Of a stretch of 64,000 nt of DNA, positions 23,020 through 32,984 are shown piece after piece. The translations under genes were made by a program, and so were the position numbers. Numbering within the stretch: the stretch's first letter is position 1; the number at the start of each line of letters is the position of its first letter. The notes beneath the pieces were generated by a model that had not been told where the DNA came from, did not search any database, and worked only from the letters and a program-made list of their open reading frames with translations. Origin of the DNA: Athripsodes cinereus (lineage: Eukaryota; Arthropoda; Insecta; Trichoptera; Leptoceridae); assembly GCA_947579605.1 (NCBI GenBank), contig OX388310.1, positions 3,348,001 through 3,412,000 on the forward strand. The letters are read 5' to 3'.

Positions 23020-23340
23020 GTTCTCGGACGCCCGCGCTTCCTCACACCCCTCCTTTCAGCCAAGTATATCCTCTTTGTCATTCTTTCCTCTTTCATTCGT
23101 TCCACATGACCAAACCATCTCAATTTATTTACACGCATTCTATCCACAACACTCCTCTTGCATCCACTCATTCTTCTTATATCCTCATTCCTCACTCTAT
23201 CACGCAACGTTTTACCAACCATCCTCCTCAGCGATCTCATCTCCATAGCATTTATTCCACTTTGTCCTTCTTCAACCATGTCCACGTTTCGCTTGCATAC
23301 ATAAGTGTCGGTACCAGGATTGTATTGTGCACTACCAATT
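23020..23340 (-). pseudogene. RTE-like LINE C-terminal coding fragment, second part of the split copy
   Basis: The minus strand encodes GINAMEMRSLRRMVGKTLRD, then VDRMRVNKLRWFGHVERM and VRKRGRPRT, nearly identical to residues 439-519 of the 575-aa frame at 36327-38054. It is 5'-truncated near 23340 and was joined to 22098-22297 before the insertion. Confidence 0.8.
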
Positions 23341-23459
23341 TTATGAATTACATAATATTATGATTTAAATAATAATCAATATACAGTAGGTAATGACTAA
23401 TAATATATTAAATGAATATTAAAAATGGTTGCCAAAACAAATATATCTTCAGAGAACAT
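23341..23459. other. Short unassigned AT-rich stretch
   Basis: No feature seen. Confidence 0.4.
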
Positions 23460-23792
23460 ATTAAGGTGTATGGCGTTATAGGTATGTAAATGGGAGTATA
23501 TGTATGAGTGTGGGTGGATGTGTAAGTGGGTGAGTGTGTTTGTGTATGTGGATGGATGTAGGTATGTTTGTTTGTGTGAGCGTGTGTGTTGTGTCATATG
23601 ATTAAATGATTAAACAGAATAAGGGACCCAAGCACGTAAGTAAGTGAAAAATATTAAAGAGTTGAGACAAAGTAAGGTTTATAACTGATTCAGTCTGCCT
23701 TGGTATGGGCTCATGCCCAGTTAGGTAGATTTCATAAAAAAAAATGTTTAAATGCTGTTCAATAAACGAATGAATAAATAAATAAATAAACA
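23460..23792 (+). repeat. LINE 3' UTR fragment with (AAAT)n tail
   Basis: A GT-rich stretch (GTGGGTGGATGTGTAAGTGG) leads to TATGGGCTCATGCCCAGTTA, which holds a small hairpin (GGGC/GCCC), then AATAAACG and about four AAAT units. It resembles the 3' UTR at 33640-33915. No coding part is present. Confidence 0.5.
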
Positions 23793-24215
23793 CTACCCAG
23801 TGTTATTTAAGAGCTGTTAGTTTCGCAAGAAATGTAGAATTTCCACAAAAGACTAAACGTCTGTCTGCCTACAACTTGCACATACATACTCTTCATACCC
23901 CTAAATCCACCCTTATCTATTGTCCCAACACATTGTTCACGTTTCAAAATTTCAGATTAGGTAGAATTTGTATGTATGAATGTAGGTATATTAAGTAGTG
24001 TAACACTTTACGTAGAACGTAGAGTTTTTGAAATTTCGCAACGATAATGAGATAACTTTTCACTCACGTGCGTTGAAACGTTAACGATACTACATACATA
24101 CATATTATTATAATCATTTAACTTTATACGTACGAATTTAAACATTTTAGAGAACATATGGTATCGCAGCTTTTTACATAATTGGAATGGCAACAGAATG
24201 TTCATTTTCACCATG
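23793..24215. other. Unassigned AT-rich DNA
   Basis: No signature seen. A run of about 27 T follows at 24219-24243, possibly the poly(A) of a minus-strand retrocopy at the edge of the pogo-like element. Confidence 0.45.
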
Positions 24216-24250
24216 GAATTTTTTTTTTTTTTTTTTTTTTTTTAATTTTA

Positions 24251-24962
24251 GTAAAATTTGAGATACGAGCTATTTAACGACACTTGCTTAACATATTTCC
24301 GGAACATTCTGAAAGGGAGGAAGAAACAAACCTCCTTAGACATTTTAAACGGCCTACATGTGAAAGTGAGAAAAACGTGGCGAAAATGGCAAAGACTAGT
24401 GAAGAGAAAAGCAGTGACGAAAATGAAGCGTGGAACTTTGACATACAACTGCCCCAACATACGAGTTTTTTGAGATACGATCCATCAAGCGAGCGATTTT
24501 TTGCTTTGAAAAACGAGTAAAATTTGAGATACGAGCTATTTAACGACACTTGCTTAACATATTTCCGGAACATTCTGAAAGGGAGGAAGAAACAAACCTC
24601 CTTAGACATTTTAAACGGCCTACATGTGAAAGTGAGAAAAACGTGGCGAAATGGCAAAGACTAGTGAAGAGAAAAGCAGTGACGAAAATGAAGCGTGGTA
24701 CTTTGACATACAACTGCCCCAACGTACGAGTTTTTTGAGATACGATCCATCAAGCGAGCGATTTTTTGCTTCGAAATACGAGTAAAATTTGAGATACGAG
24801 CTATTTAACGACACTTGCTTAACATATTTCCGGAACATTCTGAAAGGGAGGAAGAAACAAACCTCTTTAGACATTTTAAACGGCCTACAGGTGAAAGTGA
24901 GAAAAACATGGCGAAAATGGCAAAGACCAGTGAAGAGAAAAGCAGTGACGAAAATCAAGCGA
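24251..24962 (+). repeat. Tandem array of a 265-bp unit, 2.7 copies
   Basis: Units start at 24251, 24517 and 24782 (GTAAAATTTGAGATACGAGC); the third stops near 24962. Each contains a plus-strand frame with HFKRPT...SEKN...AKMAKTSEEKSSDEN, possibly the transposase C-terminus of the pogo-like element, followed by GATACGA-rich subterminal sequence. Units differ by a few substitutions and one single-base indel that shifts the frame in unit 2. Confidence 0.8.
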
Positions 24963-25186
24963 AAGTAACACTTTATAAATCTAGTTTATTTCTATACATT
25001 CTCTTTTATTATGTTTATGTTGGTACAATATTATTTTGTCATTCCTTAAAATATTTTTCTTTTTCAAAAATACGTAACAAATATAACTAGGGTGACATTT
25101 TGGGGGCTGGAGCAGATTTACGATAATTCAATTAATTTCTATGGGGAAATTTGCTTTGAGATACGACAAATTTGAAATACGAGCAA
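24251..25186 (+). mobile_element. pogo/Tigger-like DNA transposon, left part (triplicated inside)
   Basis: The repeated words GAGATACGAG, TTTGAGATACGA, and GGGGGCTGGAGCAG followed by TTTCTATGGGGAAATTTG (about 25111-25151) are typical of the subterminal sequence of Tigger/pogo elements. The matching terminal inverted repeat is at 27938-27980, on the far side of an inserted LINE. The left terminal repeat is missing. Confidence 0.65.
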
Positions 25187-25664
25187 TGTTGTGTTTGAGC
25201 CCATTGCACGTACACGTGCAAAAGGAGGCTCGCATGGCATTGATACGGGCGGCAAAGGGAGGTAGGAACAATTGGCGCTCCAGCATAATGAGAGGATTAT
25301 ATTCAGACCTCCACAAAGCACCCATCATGGATATGCCCACAGATACCATGAATGTGGCTTACAGCTTTGTTAAATACTACACAATAGACATACTTGAAAG
25401 AGAGACATGGCGAGAGAATGATCCCTACACCTTTCGAGATGGAGACATTGTATGGTACACAGATGGATCCAAAAAAGATGGTCGGGCAGGATCTGGAATC
25501 TTTGGCGTCCACCCTAGGTTGAGCAAATCGGTCTGCTTGGGAGAATATGCTACTGTTTTCCAGGCTGAAATGAGCGCAATTATGGAGTGCGCTCATATGA
25601 ACCTTCACCGATCATATCATAACAAAAAGATTAATATCCTCTCAGATAGCCAGGCGGCGCTTAA
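25187..25664 (+). pseudogene. LINE ORF2 RNase H domain, N-terminal part
   Basis: The frame reads through from the flanking pogo sequence. The RNase H core is clear: YTDGSK (first catalytic Asp), the glycine-rich strand RAGSGIFG, FQAEMSAI (Glu) and ILSDSQAAL (second Asp). The frame is then cut at the TTAA at 25661-25664, and in the present sequence continues into transposon DNA to a stop at 25723-25725. RNase H domains of this class remove RNA from the hybrid during retrotransposition. Upstream reverse transcriptase and endonuclease are absent. Confidence 0.8.
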
Positions 25665-25804
25665 CCCAGATAATCCTGAAATTTTTTTTTCATCCGAAAT
25701 TCATAATTTTTGGATATGTTGTTGAATTTGGTAAAAAAATAATGTTGTAGAAGAAGAAATAAAAAAATATATTTTTTAAAGAGTTTTATTGAAAAAAATA
25801 AAGT

Positions 25805-25820
25805 GTCCTTTTAAAAGGAC
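25805..25820. promoter_or_regulatory. 16-bp palindrome GTCCTTTTAAAAGGAC, copy 1
   Basis: Followed by AATAGTAAT. It lies in the left subterminal part of the piggyBac-type element; a candidate transposase-binding site. Confidence 0.55.
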
Positions 25821-26153
25821 AATAGTAATATCCACTACCTAAAAAACATTGTATGAGAAACATAAAGTATTGAGGTGGGATTCATTTTATAATGTAGTTT
25901 TTGTGTTTATATATCTAATTATCTGTTGGATTATGTGGATTTACATGATGATGTGTAAAGTGGACATTAAGAAAGTAGTTTTTTTTATTATTTTTCGTGA
26001 TATGGAATGAAACAATCGATGTGCAGTGTAATATTGCATTTTTTAGAATATATATTATGCGCTGGTATTTTCTGTGACACTCTCTTCAACGGGTTTGTTT
26101 TTCTTGATTCATTATAAAATTATCAAGTCTGTCAGAGCGGGAATCAATATTTT

Positions 26154-26339
26154 TCAAATTGGAAGATCTGGGACTTTCCTTTGTTTGAAAGATTGCAATA
26201 TACTGAGAACAACACGTCTTCTAAATGTTAATTGATCAAGTTTTTCACCTTCGTATCGATGCCAGGAATTTTGCATTGCAACGTCATTGAAGGAGACCCA
26301 CCGTCCATCCGGATACCGCAGAAGTCTGAGGACTTCCAT
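26154..26339 (-). pseudogene. piggyBac transposase C-terminal remnant
   Basis: RYPDGRW, then NDVAMQNSWHRYE, then LTFRRRVVLSIL matches the pattern of piggyBac-family transposases around the last part of the catalytic fold (D-hA-x-x-N-x-W-x-x-Y ... F-R-x-x-h). Upstream on the same strand (26340-26480) other frames carry short similar pieces (such as HNGTFGVDK, compare the family's GGVD block), so the gene is frameshifted and mostly deleted. The DDD residues are not present. A related copy lies at 52215-52440. Confidence 0.55.
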
Positions 26340-26822
26340 TTATCCGAATTCTACACTTATCAAATCTTGTCCACACCGAAGGTGCCATTGTGGGCAGCCT
26401 GAAAGGCTGGCCGACCGAAAACAATCCCGTGTGTGGAATCTTTTGACTACAATCCTTTGATATCCCTTTAGCCGAGAGAAGCAAACAAAATCATAAAATG
26501 TTTACATATTTATAAATAAAAGAAAACAATAATAATAAAACAAACAAAAAAAATATATCGCCAACTGTATCACCTTCTCTCTCAGATTTTTCCGCTTCCA
26601 AGGATTGTTAATATGTCGTTTAGTGATAACGAAGCTCTAAAATAGAAAAAAAAACATAATTATAAAGTATATAATATATTAAATAAGATTTTTACAAATG
26701 TCTTTAGTAATTTTTAATGCTAATCGATGTGAAGTGTAAACATATTTTGTGGCAAAAAGTTGAAGAAATATAACTTGTCTTTATTACGTACACCTATAAA
26801 AAAGCATACGTATGTTACTATT

Positions 26823-26838
26823 GTCCTTTTAAAAGGAC
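26823..26838. promoter_or_regulatory. 16-bp palindrome GTCCTTTTAAAAGGAC, copy 2
   Basis: The flank (TTACTATT before it) is the reverse complement of that of copies 1 and 3, so this copy is in opposite orientation. Confidence 0.55.
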
Positions 26839-27184
26839 ACTTAAATTTAACATTACGAAATTATCACATATTTTCAAATATTATTTTTTTTATAATTCAA
26901 TCGTATTTTAACAACATTTAAGTACATAAAAATAAAGCATGCATGTATTTTTTAATTATTATAAAAAAGTTATTTACCGTTTTTTATCCAAAGGTGGCGG
27001 CGACATCAACCCAAAATCTGTAGCACTATGCTAAATTCCAAAAACTTGACCCCTCGTCACAAAACAATGCTCAAAACTGTTTCATGATGCAAGTTAATTC
27101 ATTAGCTATGCAAATAGACTAGCACGACTGCTTAGGAACAAAATAAATTAAAGATATATCCATTTATATCGAGGTACTACTACT

Positions 27185-27200
27185 GTCCTTTTAAAAGGAC
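27185..27200. promoter_or_regulatory. 16-bp palindrome GTCCTTTTAAAAGGAC, copy 3
   Basis: Adjacent to the right inverted end (AATAGTATTATCTGGG follows). Same orientation as copy 1. Confidence 0.55.
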
Positions 27201-27216
27201 AATAGTATTATCTGGG

Positions 27217-27842
27217 TTAAAGCCCTAGGTTCTGTAGAGGTGAGATCTAAACTAACTTTTGAATGCATACAGGTTCTGAATCGCCTAGGCGAGAAAAACG
27301 CGGTAAGGCTGGTTTGGGTACCGGGGCATTGTGGAGTCATGGGCAACGAAGCTGCTGATGAACTTGCTAGAACTGGCGCTGAGGAGCCACCAATAGGTCC
27401 TGAGCCCATATGCGGATTACCGCTTAGCACTATCAAGCTTAGTCTAAGAAACTGGGCCATGGACCAGAGCCACGAAATTTGGTCCAATTGCATAGGGTTG
27501 AAACACGCGAAGGAACTAATGATAGGGTACTCGCGGAAGTTCACCACAGAAGTTCTAAAACTTAATAAAAAACAAATAAGGATTCTAACCAGGACCTTGA
27601 CGGGACACTGCAGACTACGGAAACACATGACAAAAATAGGACTGTCAGATACCCCAGTCTGCAGATTTTGTTCAGAGGATAATGAGACACCTATCCACAT
27701 CCTCTGTAACTGTGACGCACTCGCTCGCAACCGAAGTCACATCCTCGGAGGTCCACTGCTGGACTCTGAGAAAGTGAGACTTCTCACACCAAGACAAATA
27801 GTGAGCTACATGACGCACCTAGGTCTTGAGAGTGAGATATGA
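27217..27842 (+). pseudogene. LINE ORF2 RNase H C-terminal part plus zinc-knuckle tail
   Basis: Continues the frame interrupted at 25664. It starts with KALGSVEVRSKL, then LVWVPGHCGVMGNEAADELA, which carries the His/Asp end of the RNase H active site. A C-terminal CRFC...H...CNC cluster (CCHC-like) follows about 140 residues later, then a tail with LTPRQIVSYMTHLGL, and a stop at 27840-27842. This architecture is known from I, R1, Jockey and LOA-group LINEs. The frame itself has no stop or shift apart from the insertion, so the LINE copy was fairly young when piggyBac hit it. Confidence 0.8.
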
Positions 27843-27937
27843 CACAGAAGGATGTCACAATAGATCTGTTATGGTCGCAGTGACACAAGGGATGTAAGGT
27901 CCCTTGACCTTTTAAGAAAAAAAAAAAAAAAAAAAAA

Positions 27938-27980
27938 GGTTGAGGAACGAATTAAACTTGTATGTCGAGGTACCACTGTA
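27938..27980 (-). repeat. pogo/Tigger right terminal inverted repeat
   Basis: The reverse complement begins TACAGTGGTACCTCGACATA and continues to GTTTAATTCGTTCC, the characteristic end of Tigger/pogo-type elements, with TA at the edge (27979-27980). Confidence 0.75.
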
Positions 27981-28224
27981 GTTATTTTAACTGCAATCGA
28001 ATTAGTTCAAAGCTTAAAGGTGGCATAACTCCTAACTCATAACTCCATATCTCTTTCCATCTGCATTTGTAATGGGCAGTCTTGGATATACATAACACGC
28101 TGGAGCATCGTTGTAGTGTGTTTTATGCGAGACATTTTTTCAAGTTGTTGAAAGGTATAATTAGTAATCCGACGGTACCTACTGGGTGAGTTTAATTTTT
28201 ATATTCTCACGTCAGCATAATATG

Positions 28225-28377
28225 CTGTTCTATCCACCTACAAGCCGGACAAACATTCTCGCAGAGTCACCAAGAGCAAAGGCAATTAGACTGTTCAATA
28301 AAATTTCCCCGAATGTGGACATATTCCACATAACACACGGTGATTTTGCAAGGAAAGTGGGAACACTATTATAAATG
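28225..28377 (+). pseudogene. LINE reverse transcriptase C-terminal fragment
   Basis: The frame encodes PTSRTNILAESPRAKAIRLF, then NKISPNVDIFHIT. This resembles the C-terminal motif of Jockey/CR1-group LINE proteins (RT-N-hhA-SP...hhxhFN...hDIF). The fragment is short and the UTR after it decays quickly. Confidence 0.5.
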
Positions 28378-28797
28378 TTTGTTTTCTCTGGAATTGCATT
28401 GAACGAAGAATGTATTGGTCTCAGAAGAATATAATGTCCTTTTAATAATAATAAGAATTTCTCGATCCATCGGGATAGCTTATTAAATGTATGACAACAA
28501 GGAAGTAAAAAACTTTACAAACGGACTAACAGGTCGACTCATTTACAAGAATCCCTAGAGATTTCAATAACAAGCAACTGAACAAATTATTGAGCAGTAA
28601 AATTATCTTTTCCTTTCAACACTAACAACAAAAATAATTCTAATTTTAATTATCTCCCAAAGGAGAGGGTAAGGTAATTTCAAAATTGTGTTGAAACAAA
28701 ATTAAAATAATGAAAATATTTTCACCGTTAATATATTTTCTTCGAATGAAATAGTAAAAAATTCAATTGATTTTTATTAAAATGTTTTATACATCTT

Positions 28798-28905
28798 CAC
28801 TATCATGGCACATCCGACAAGTGAATCTCTCCTCACCAATAACCAATTAAGACATTGAGGATTGGAAGCATAACTCATCGCTGAATTAAAGATGTTACAA
28901 TATGT
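28798..28905 (-). repeat. SINE-X copy, internally deleted
   Basis: The tail words ATGGCACATCCGACAAGTG and the ACTCATCGCTGAATTAAAGA block are present; the middle and 5' part are missing. Confidence 0.5.
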
Positions 28906-28944
28906 CATATACGTTCATTAATTATTACATATATTACAACTAAA

Positions 28945-29130
28945 TTGGAGGTGACCAGTACTGTATCGAAACCAGCGTACGTGGAGCGTGATTTTGCAAT
29001 ATCTGCATATGAAGTCTGGAACAGGCTTCCACAAATGATCAGAGAAACGCAGGACATATCTCGGTTCCAGAACCACATCAAGACTTATCTATTCAAGAAA
29101 TCACACGGAATAATCCAAGCACAACCTTAG
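28945..29130 (+). pseudogene. LINE C-terminal fragment (CR1/L2-like)
   Basis: FAISAYEVWNRLPQMIRET, then SRFQNHIKTYLFKK is the typical last segment of CR1/L2/Jockey ORF2 proteins (compare GARLWNQLPPKIR at the end of the 1000-aa protein at 10174-13176). It ends at a stop at 29128-29130. Confidence 0.65.
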
Positions 29131-29209
29131 TTAGTAAAGAACTCCCTTGTGGATTTTTTTTCAAAAAACGGCGCTATAAAAATCATCCATATAATAATAG
29201 TTATAATAA

Positions 29210-29573
29210 TAATAATAATCAAGCAATGATCAACGAATCTAAAAACAATCTCAGAAAACTGGGAGTAGATGACAGGCTCAAATACAGCATGCAGAAGGCC
29301 GTACTTCTATCGTCCACCAGGATAGTAAGAAGGTTTTTGTCCCTGTAGCTCTGTAAGTGATCTCCCATGATTGTGCTCTTTCATAGAACATCATGGAAGA
29401 ATCAACTCGAATAATGTTGGGGTTCTACATTTTGAATATAATTTTATTTTAATATTTTATGGTTTTTGTTATTTAATGTTATATTTAAATTTCATTGTTA
29501 ATCTTATATTGTGTTCAAAATGTAGAATCTTATATTGTTTTGTTAAATAAATGAGAAATGAGATAATAATAAT
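29210..29573 (+). repeat. LINE 3' end: short coding remnant plus UTR
   Basis: A short frame (NNLRKLGVDD, then MQKAVLLSSTRIVRRFLSL) near 29240-29348 may be the end of a LINE protein. The UTR runs to AATAAATGAGAAATGAGATA and an ATAATA tail. The clade is not recognised. Confidence 0.4.
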
Positions 29574-29757
29574 TAATGTTGGGGTTCTAAATTTTGAATA
29601 TACATTTATTTTAATATTTTATGGTTTTTGTTATTTTTTTTTTATTATTTTTTTTTATTATTTAATATTATATTTAAATTTTATTGTTAATCTTATATTG
29701 TGTTCAAAATGTAGAATCTAATATTGTTTTGTTAAATAAATGAGATATGAGATAATA
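29574..29757 (+). repeat. Second copy of the 29412-29573 UTR
   Basis: AATGTTGGGGTTCTA...TTTTGAATATA repeats the preceding UTR in tandem, with an extra T-rich insertion near 29635-29660. The two together look like tandem tail duplication. Confidence 0.6.
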
Positions 29758-30950
29758 ATTAAATAAGCACACAAGAAATTTATTTCTTCAAATTATATAT
29801 GAAATAAATGACGCATTACTTTCCTTTATGTTATTTTTTTTAATCATGTAAATATGCATATTGTATCAACCAAAATGTATGTAATGTATGTAAAAACTAC
29901 CCTCATTATCAAAATGAAAGGTGTATACATTAAAAATAATTTATTGATTTTGTTTATATTCTTTACTTTACGTTTTACATCCACTTCTCTCAACTTCAGG
30001 CAAATGTAAAGTGAAGCTATATTATATAAGAAGGTATATATATACGTAGCAAATAGAGAAACAATAAAAACATGAGCTTTTGCATGGGGGATAAGCTTTT
30101 AAAGTTATAGTCAAAATTAATAAAGCCACCAATGGAATTACCATGATACACTTAGTTGCATTTCGATTTTTTTAGTTATAATAAACATCCAGTAAGATCT
30201 GTTGGTCGATAAATCAATATTAAAAGTGCCTATAGTTATTGTCTGTAATTTTTCGCCAATATAATATAGCCACGCTTTTCATGATAATATATATTTTAAA
30301 ATAGTCCTGACATAAATCTGTGACATGACAGACTACATATTTTTTAATCTTCATACCCTCGTGCTAGTGACATCCTTCTGATCGAAACATTCAACGATAT
30401 TTAAAATTTCACACAACAATACTATATTGAAACGATATACTCGCACATCATTCACAGGCATCATAATAATATGTCAATTATTACCATACATGTCTACCTA
30501 TCTGTATTAACGTACAAAGCGATACATGAATTTCAATTAAAATTTGAATTACCTACGAATAAAAGATAAATTAATATCTAATCAAAACGTTATAATTACA
30601 ATAGCACGTAGTATTATTCTCAGTATTGAGCGCGCATGTAGTACGTAAAAACTACGTGATAAATACTAGGTTTATCATCAATTCACACATAAATATTTAT
30701 GCCCGTTCGTATTAATGTTTGTATGTCTTTGATGGACTCTATAATTATTAGAAAAAAAACAGGGGTAAAATAATGCACACTATACCTACAAGGTCTCATC
30801 CACTGGGGAGGTTTTAGGCTAAAACCATTTTAAATATCTTGTTTTTATTTAATTTTATTTGGCATATCAACAGACTTTTTACAAATATAACACATACAAT
30901 TATTTAGCACATTTAATTAAAAAATTAACGACACACATTATAACATTATA
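29758..30950. other. Unassigned AT-rich DNA
   Basis: No coding or repeat signature seen. Confidence 0.5.
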
Positions 30951-31093
30951 TGGGTTAGTTGGAAGATATTGCGCTTCAGCAATAAACTCGCCCATTGCAC
31001 AAAATTATTTATTCTATTGTTGTGATACCATGTTTTTTGTTCTTCTTTTTATACTGATTTTGTGCAATAAAGTTTATTATTATTATTATTATT
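30951..31093 (+). repeat. 5'-truncated LINE 3' end, relative of the 13177-13620 UTR
   Basis: TGGGTTAGTTGGAAGATATT, then GCGCTTCAGCAATAAACTCG, then GTGCAATAAAGTTTATTATT. The stem-loop is ATTGC (30968-30972) and GCAAT (30979-30983), differing from 13498-13513 by a paired change on both sides. The tail is (TTA)n. Confidence 0.75.
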
Positions 31094-31545
31094 TATAGAT
31101 AGAGATATTAAGATATAAGTGATAACAGATTTGTATGGAAATTGAATGTATTGTTTATTCAATTCATCTTTATTCAATCATAAACAATACCTCAAAACAG
31201 CAACTAAGGTTGCTGGTGTCAGAGGCGTGCAGTATTACAAATCTGGTAAAACAATTCATAAATTTAAATTATTTGATATTATAGTAAAATATAAGACACC
31301 AGAGCAAAGAAATCACAGAACAGCAACACTATTGAAAACAAAAAACACAAAACACTATCACAAACTTTGAGAAGTCATTACTAACTCTTGAATCCTCTTT
31401 CCAAACTCCTTAGGATTTTAATTTTAATAATTATAATGATGGAACATGGCCATAGAACAATCAAAAGTGTTTGAATCAAGGTGTTTCCATTTTTTTTAAT
31501 TTTTGCCATTTCTTAGAAAAGTACTTACGCTGTCAGAATTAATTT
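31094..31545. other. Unassigned stretch with a 74-codon frame
   Basis: The frame at 31146-31370 (with YYKSGKTIHKFKLFDIIVKY) has no recognised family. Base composition is like the surroundings. Confidence 0.3.
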
Positions 31546-31548
31546 GTC

Positions 31549-31711
31549 CACTGTTTCGGTATTTAGGTAGTAGAATTCCATAGCGAAATAAATATAACAA
31601 ATGTTTTATTCTAATCTATACAGATTGACAATATCTAAACAAGACAAAAGGCGTCTCTCTCGTCAAATAAATCAAGTAGTAGAATAAAACATTTGTTTAT
31701 TTATTTCGTTA
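31549..31711 (+). mobile_element. MITE-Q copy 1
   Basis: An outer block CACTGTTTCGGTATTTAGGT is followed by CATAGCGAAATAAA and a foldback: ACAAATGTTTTATTCTA at the left pairs with TAGAATAAAACATTTGTTTA at the right. Between the arms are GACAATATC and the CGTCTCTCTCGTCAAATAAA block. Related copies are 38653-38829 and 51762-52064. Confidence 0.6.
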
Positions 31712-32229
31712 TTAATTTGTGAATTTGATGTGTATATTATGAGCAAAGCCGGGAAAGGAGACTCTAGTAGGTATAATATAATTTACGATATACGTAGTTT
31801 TATAAGACAGCAACAAATATTGTGAGAATGGCGATGAGACGACCTCTTCAGATAACCTCCCTGTAGCAGATACAATACGAGATTTATATACAAAGACGCA
31901 TATTATACTATATCTACACAATACAAATTAAAATAAAATATCTTTGATATTTATACATGAGTGTATTGTGACTTGTTATGACTATTTTTTAAAAATTTTC
32001 CTTATAACTGAAATTTAGGCAAATTTATATTATCAATGAATGAATCAGTGACTCTTAAGAATTAAATAAGCATTTTAATATATTTATAATCAGAAGTATA
32101 AAATACACTTATAAATTATAGTTACAGATAAACAAAAATTGACATAGTTTGGATACTCATTTCTAATTCTTCCCTTCCCTTTTTGCACCAAATTTTTTGG
32201 TGTGTTGCCGTTTAATCTAGAGTGCACTC
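31712..32229. other. Unassigned AT-rich DNA
   Basis: No signature seen. Confidence 0.45.
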
Positions 32230-32384
32230 TTGGGGCAGCAATTCTCGCTTCAATGCGACATTAAATCCTGTTTGTGCATGTGTTGTGTGTCATTATCGAG
32301 ATACGAATCTCCAGGTACGACACGAAATTATGTGGCGAGCGCTGCCCTTTTAAAAAAAGTTTGGTCACCACGAATTTTAACCGG
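32230..32384 (+). repeat. Possible pogo/Tigger-like fragment
   Basis: CGAGATACGAATCTCCAGGT, then ACGACACGAAATTATGTGGC resembles the GATACGA-rich sequence of Tigger-type elements (compare 24251-25186). Weak evidence. Confidence 0.3.
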
Positions 32385-32504
32385 GAATATGGAAATGCTG
32401 AAGTGTGGATTATAAGGATACAGACGCAAGATTTATTCATTATGGAGTGTACGAAAATATATGAAGACGAAGTCCTAAAATTAATGTATAGTTTAACTCT
32501 TTAA
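32385..32504 (+). pseudogene. LINE C-terminal fragment
   Basis: GNAEVWIIRIQTQDLFIMEC, then EDEVLKLMYSL resembles the AEMW-x-xRR-xxRIPW-T-E...NEEVL segment near the end of many LINE proteins. Very short; ends at 32502-32504. Confidence 0.4.
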
Positions 32505-32984
32505 ATGTATTCATAAAGCGGATTCCAATACTGTGGAATTAAATTGTGGAATAAAGAAAAAAGCTTATAAACAAGAAAAAAAATGTTACAATATGTAAAA
32601 AAAATGAAATTGAAAAGGTCTTCTAACATTTTAAGTGTCCGAAATAAAATGATATTTCAAGATTTCCTCATAAGCTCTAAGGGATTTAACTTTTAGCAAA
32701 GAGGACTTTGCAAATGACTTTCGGTAAAGCTCTGAATATTGTATACACATTTATAGGAAAATTATTATGAAGAAGAAAAGAAAACAAATTGGCATTTTAT
32801 ATTCTAATTGAAAAGCCTTTGAGACTTTTGAGAGTATTTTCAATAAAATTTATATAATGGAGGTTAATTAAGTATATGTAGAAATTAAAATACCTAGAAT
32901 TATTGAAAAAGTAACTGTTTATTTCAAATTACTTACAAATCTAATTAGCGTTCGAGATGTGGTTACACAGAAGAATACTTCGTA

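Larger units (their letters stand above)
25665..27216 (-). mobile_element. piggyBac-type element (1552 bp) at a TTAA site
   Basis: It is flanked by TTAA at 25661-25664 and 27217-27220, with inverted ends CCCAGATAAT and ATTATCTGGG. The TTAA duplication plus CCC...GGG ends are the hallmark of piggyBac. Removing the segment together with one TTAA leaves the LINE RNase H frame continuous (L-K-A-L across the join), which proves the boundaries. Inside, a degenerate transposase end lies on the minus strand (26154-26339), and a 16-bp palindrome occurs three times. It is too short and broken to encode a transposase, so it would rely on one supplied in trans. Confidence 0.9.
25187..27937 (+). mobile_element. 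5'-truncated LINE with RNase H (I/Jockey/R1-group), split by piggyBac
   Basis: Only the 3' part of ORF2 (RNase H and zinc-knuckle tail), the 3' UTR and a poly(A) run (27917-27937) remain. The element sits inside a pogo/Tigger element, whose sequence ends at 25186 and resumes with GGTTGAGGAACG at 27938. It is split by a DNA transposon at 25665-27216. No clear target duplication could be read at the junctions. Confidence 0.75.

Noticed and set aside
27191..27730. 179-codon minus-strand frame
   Set aside because: Antisense shadow of the RNase H/zinc-knuckle region of the LINE.
31146..31370. 74-codon frame as a real gene
   Set aside because: No family resemblance, no upstream promoter or neighbouring exon; left as unassigned.
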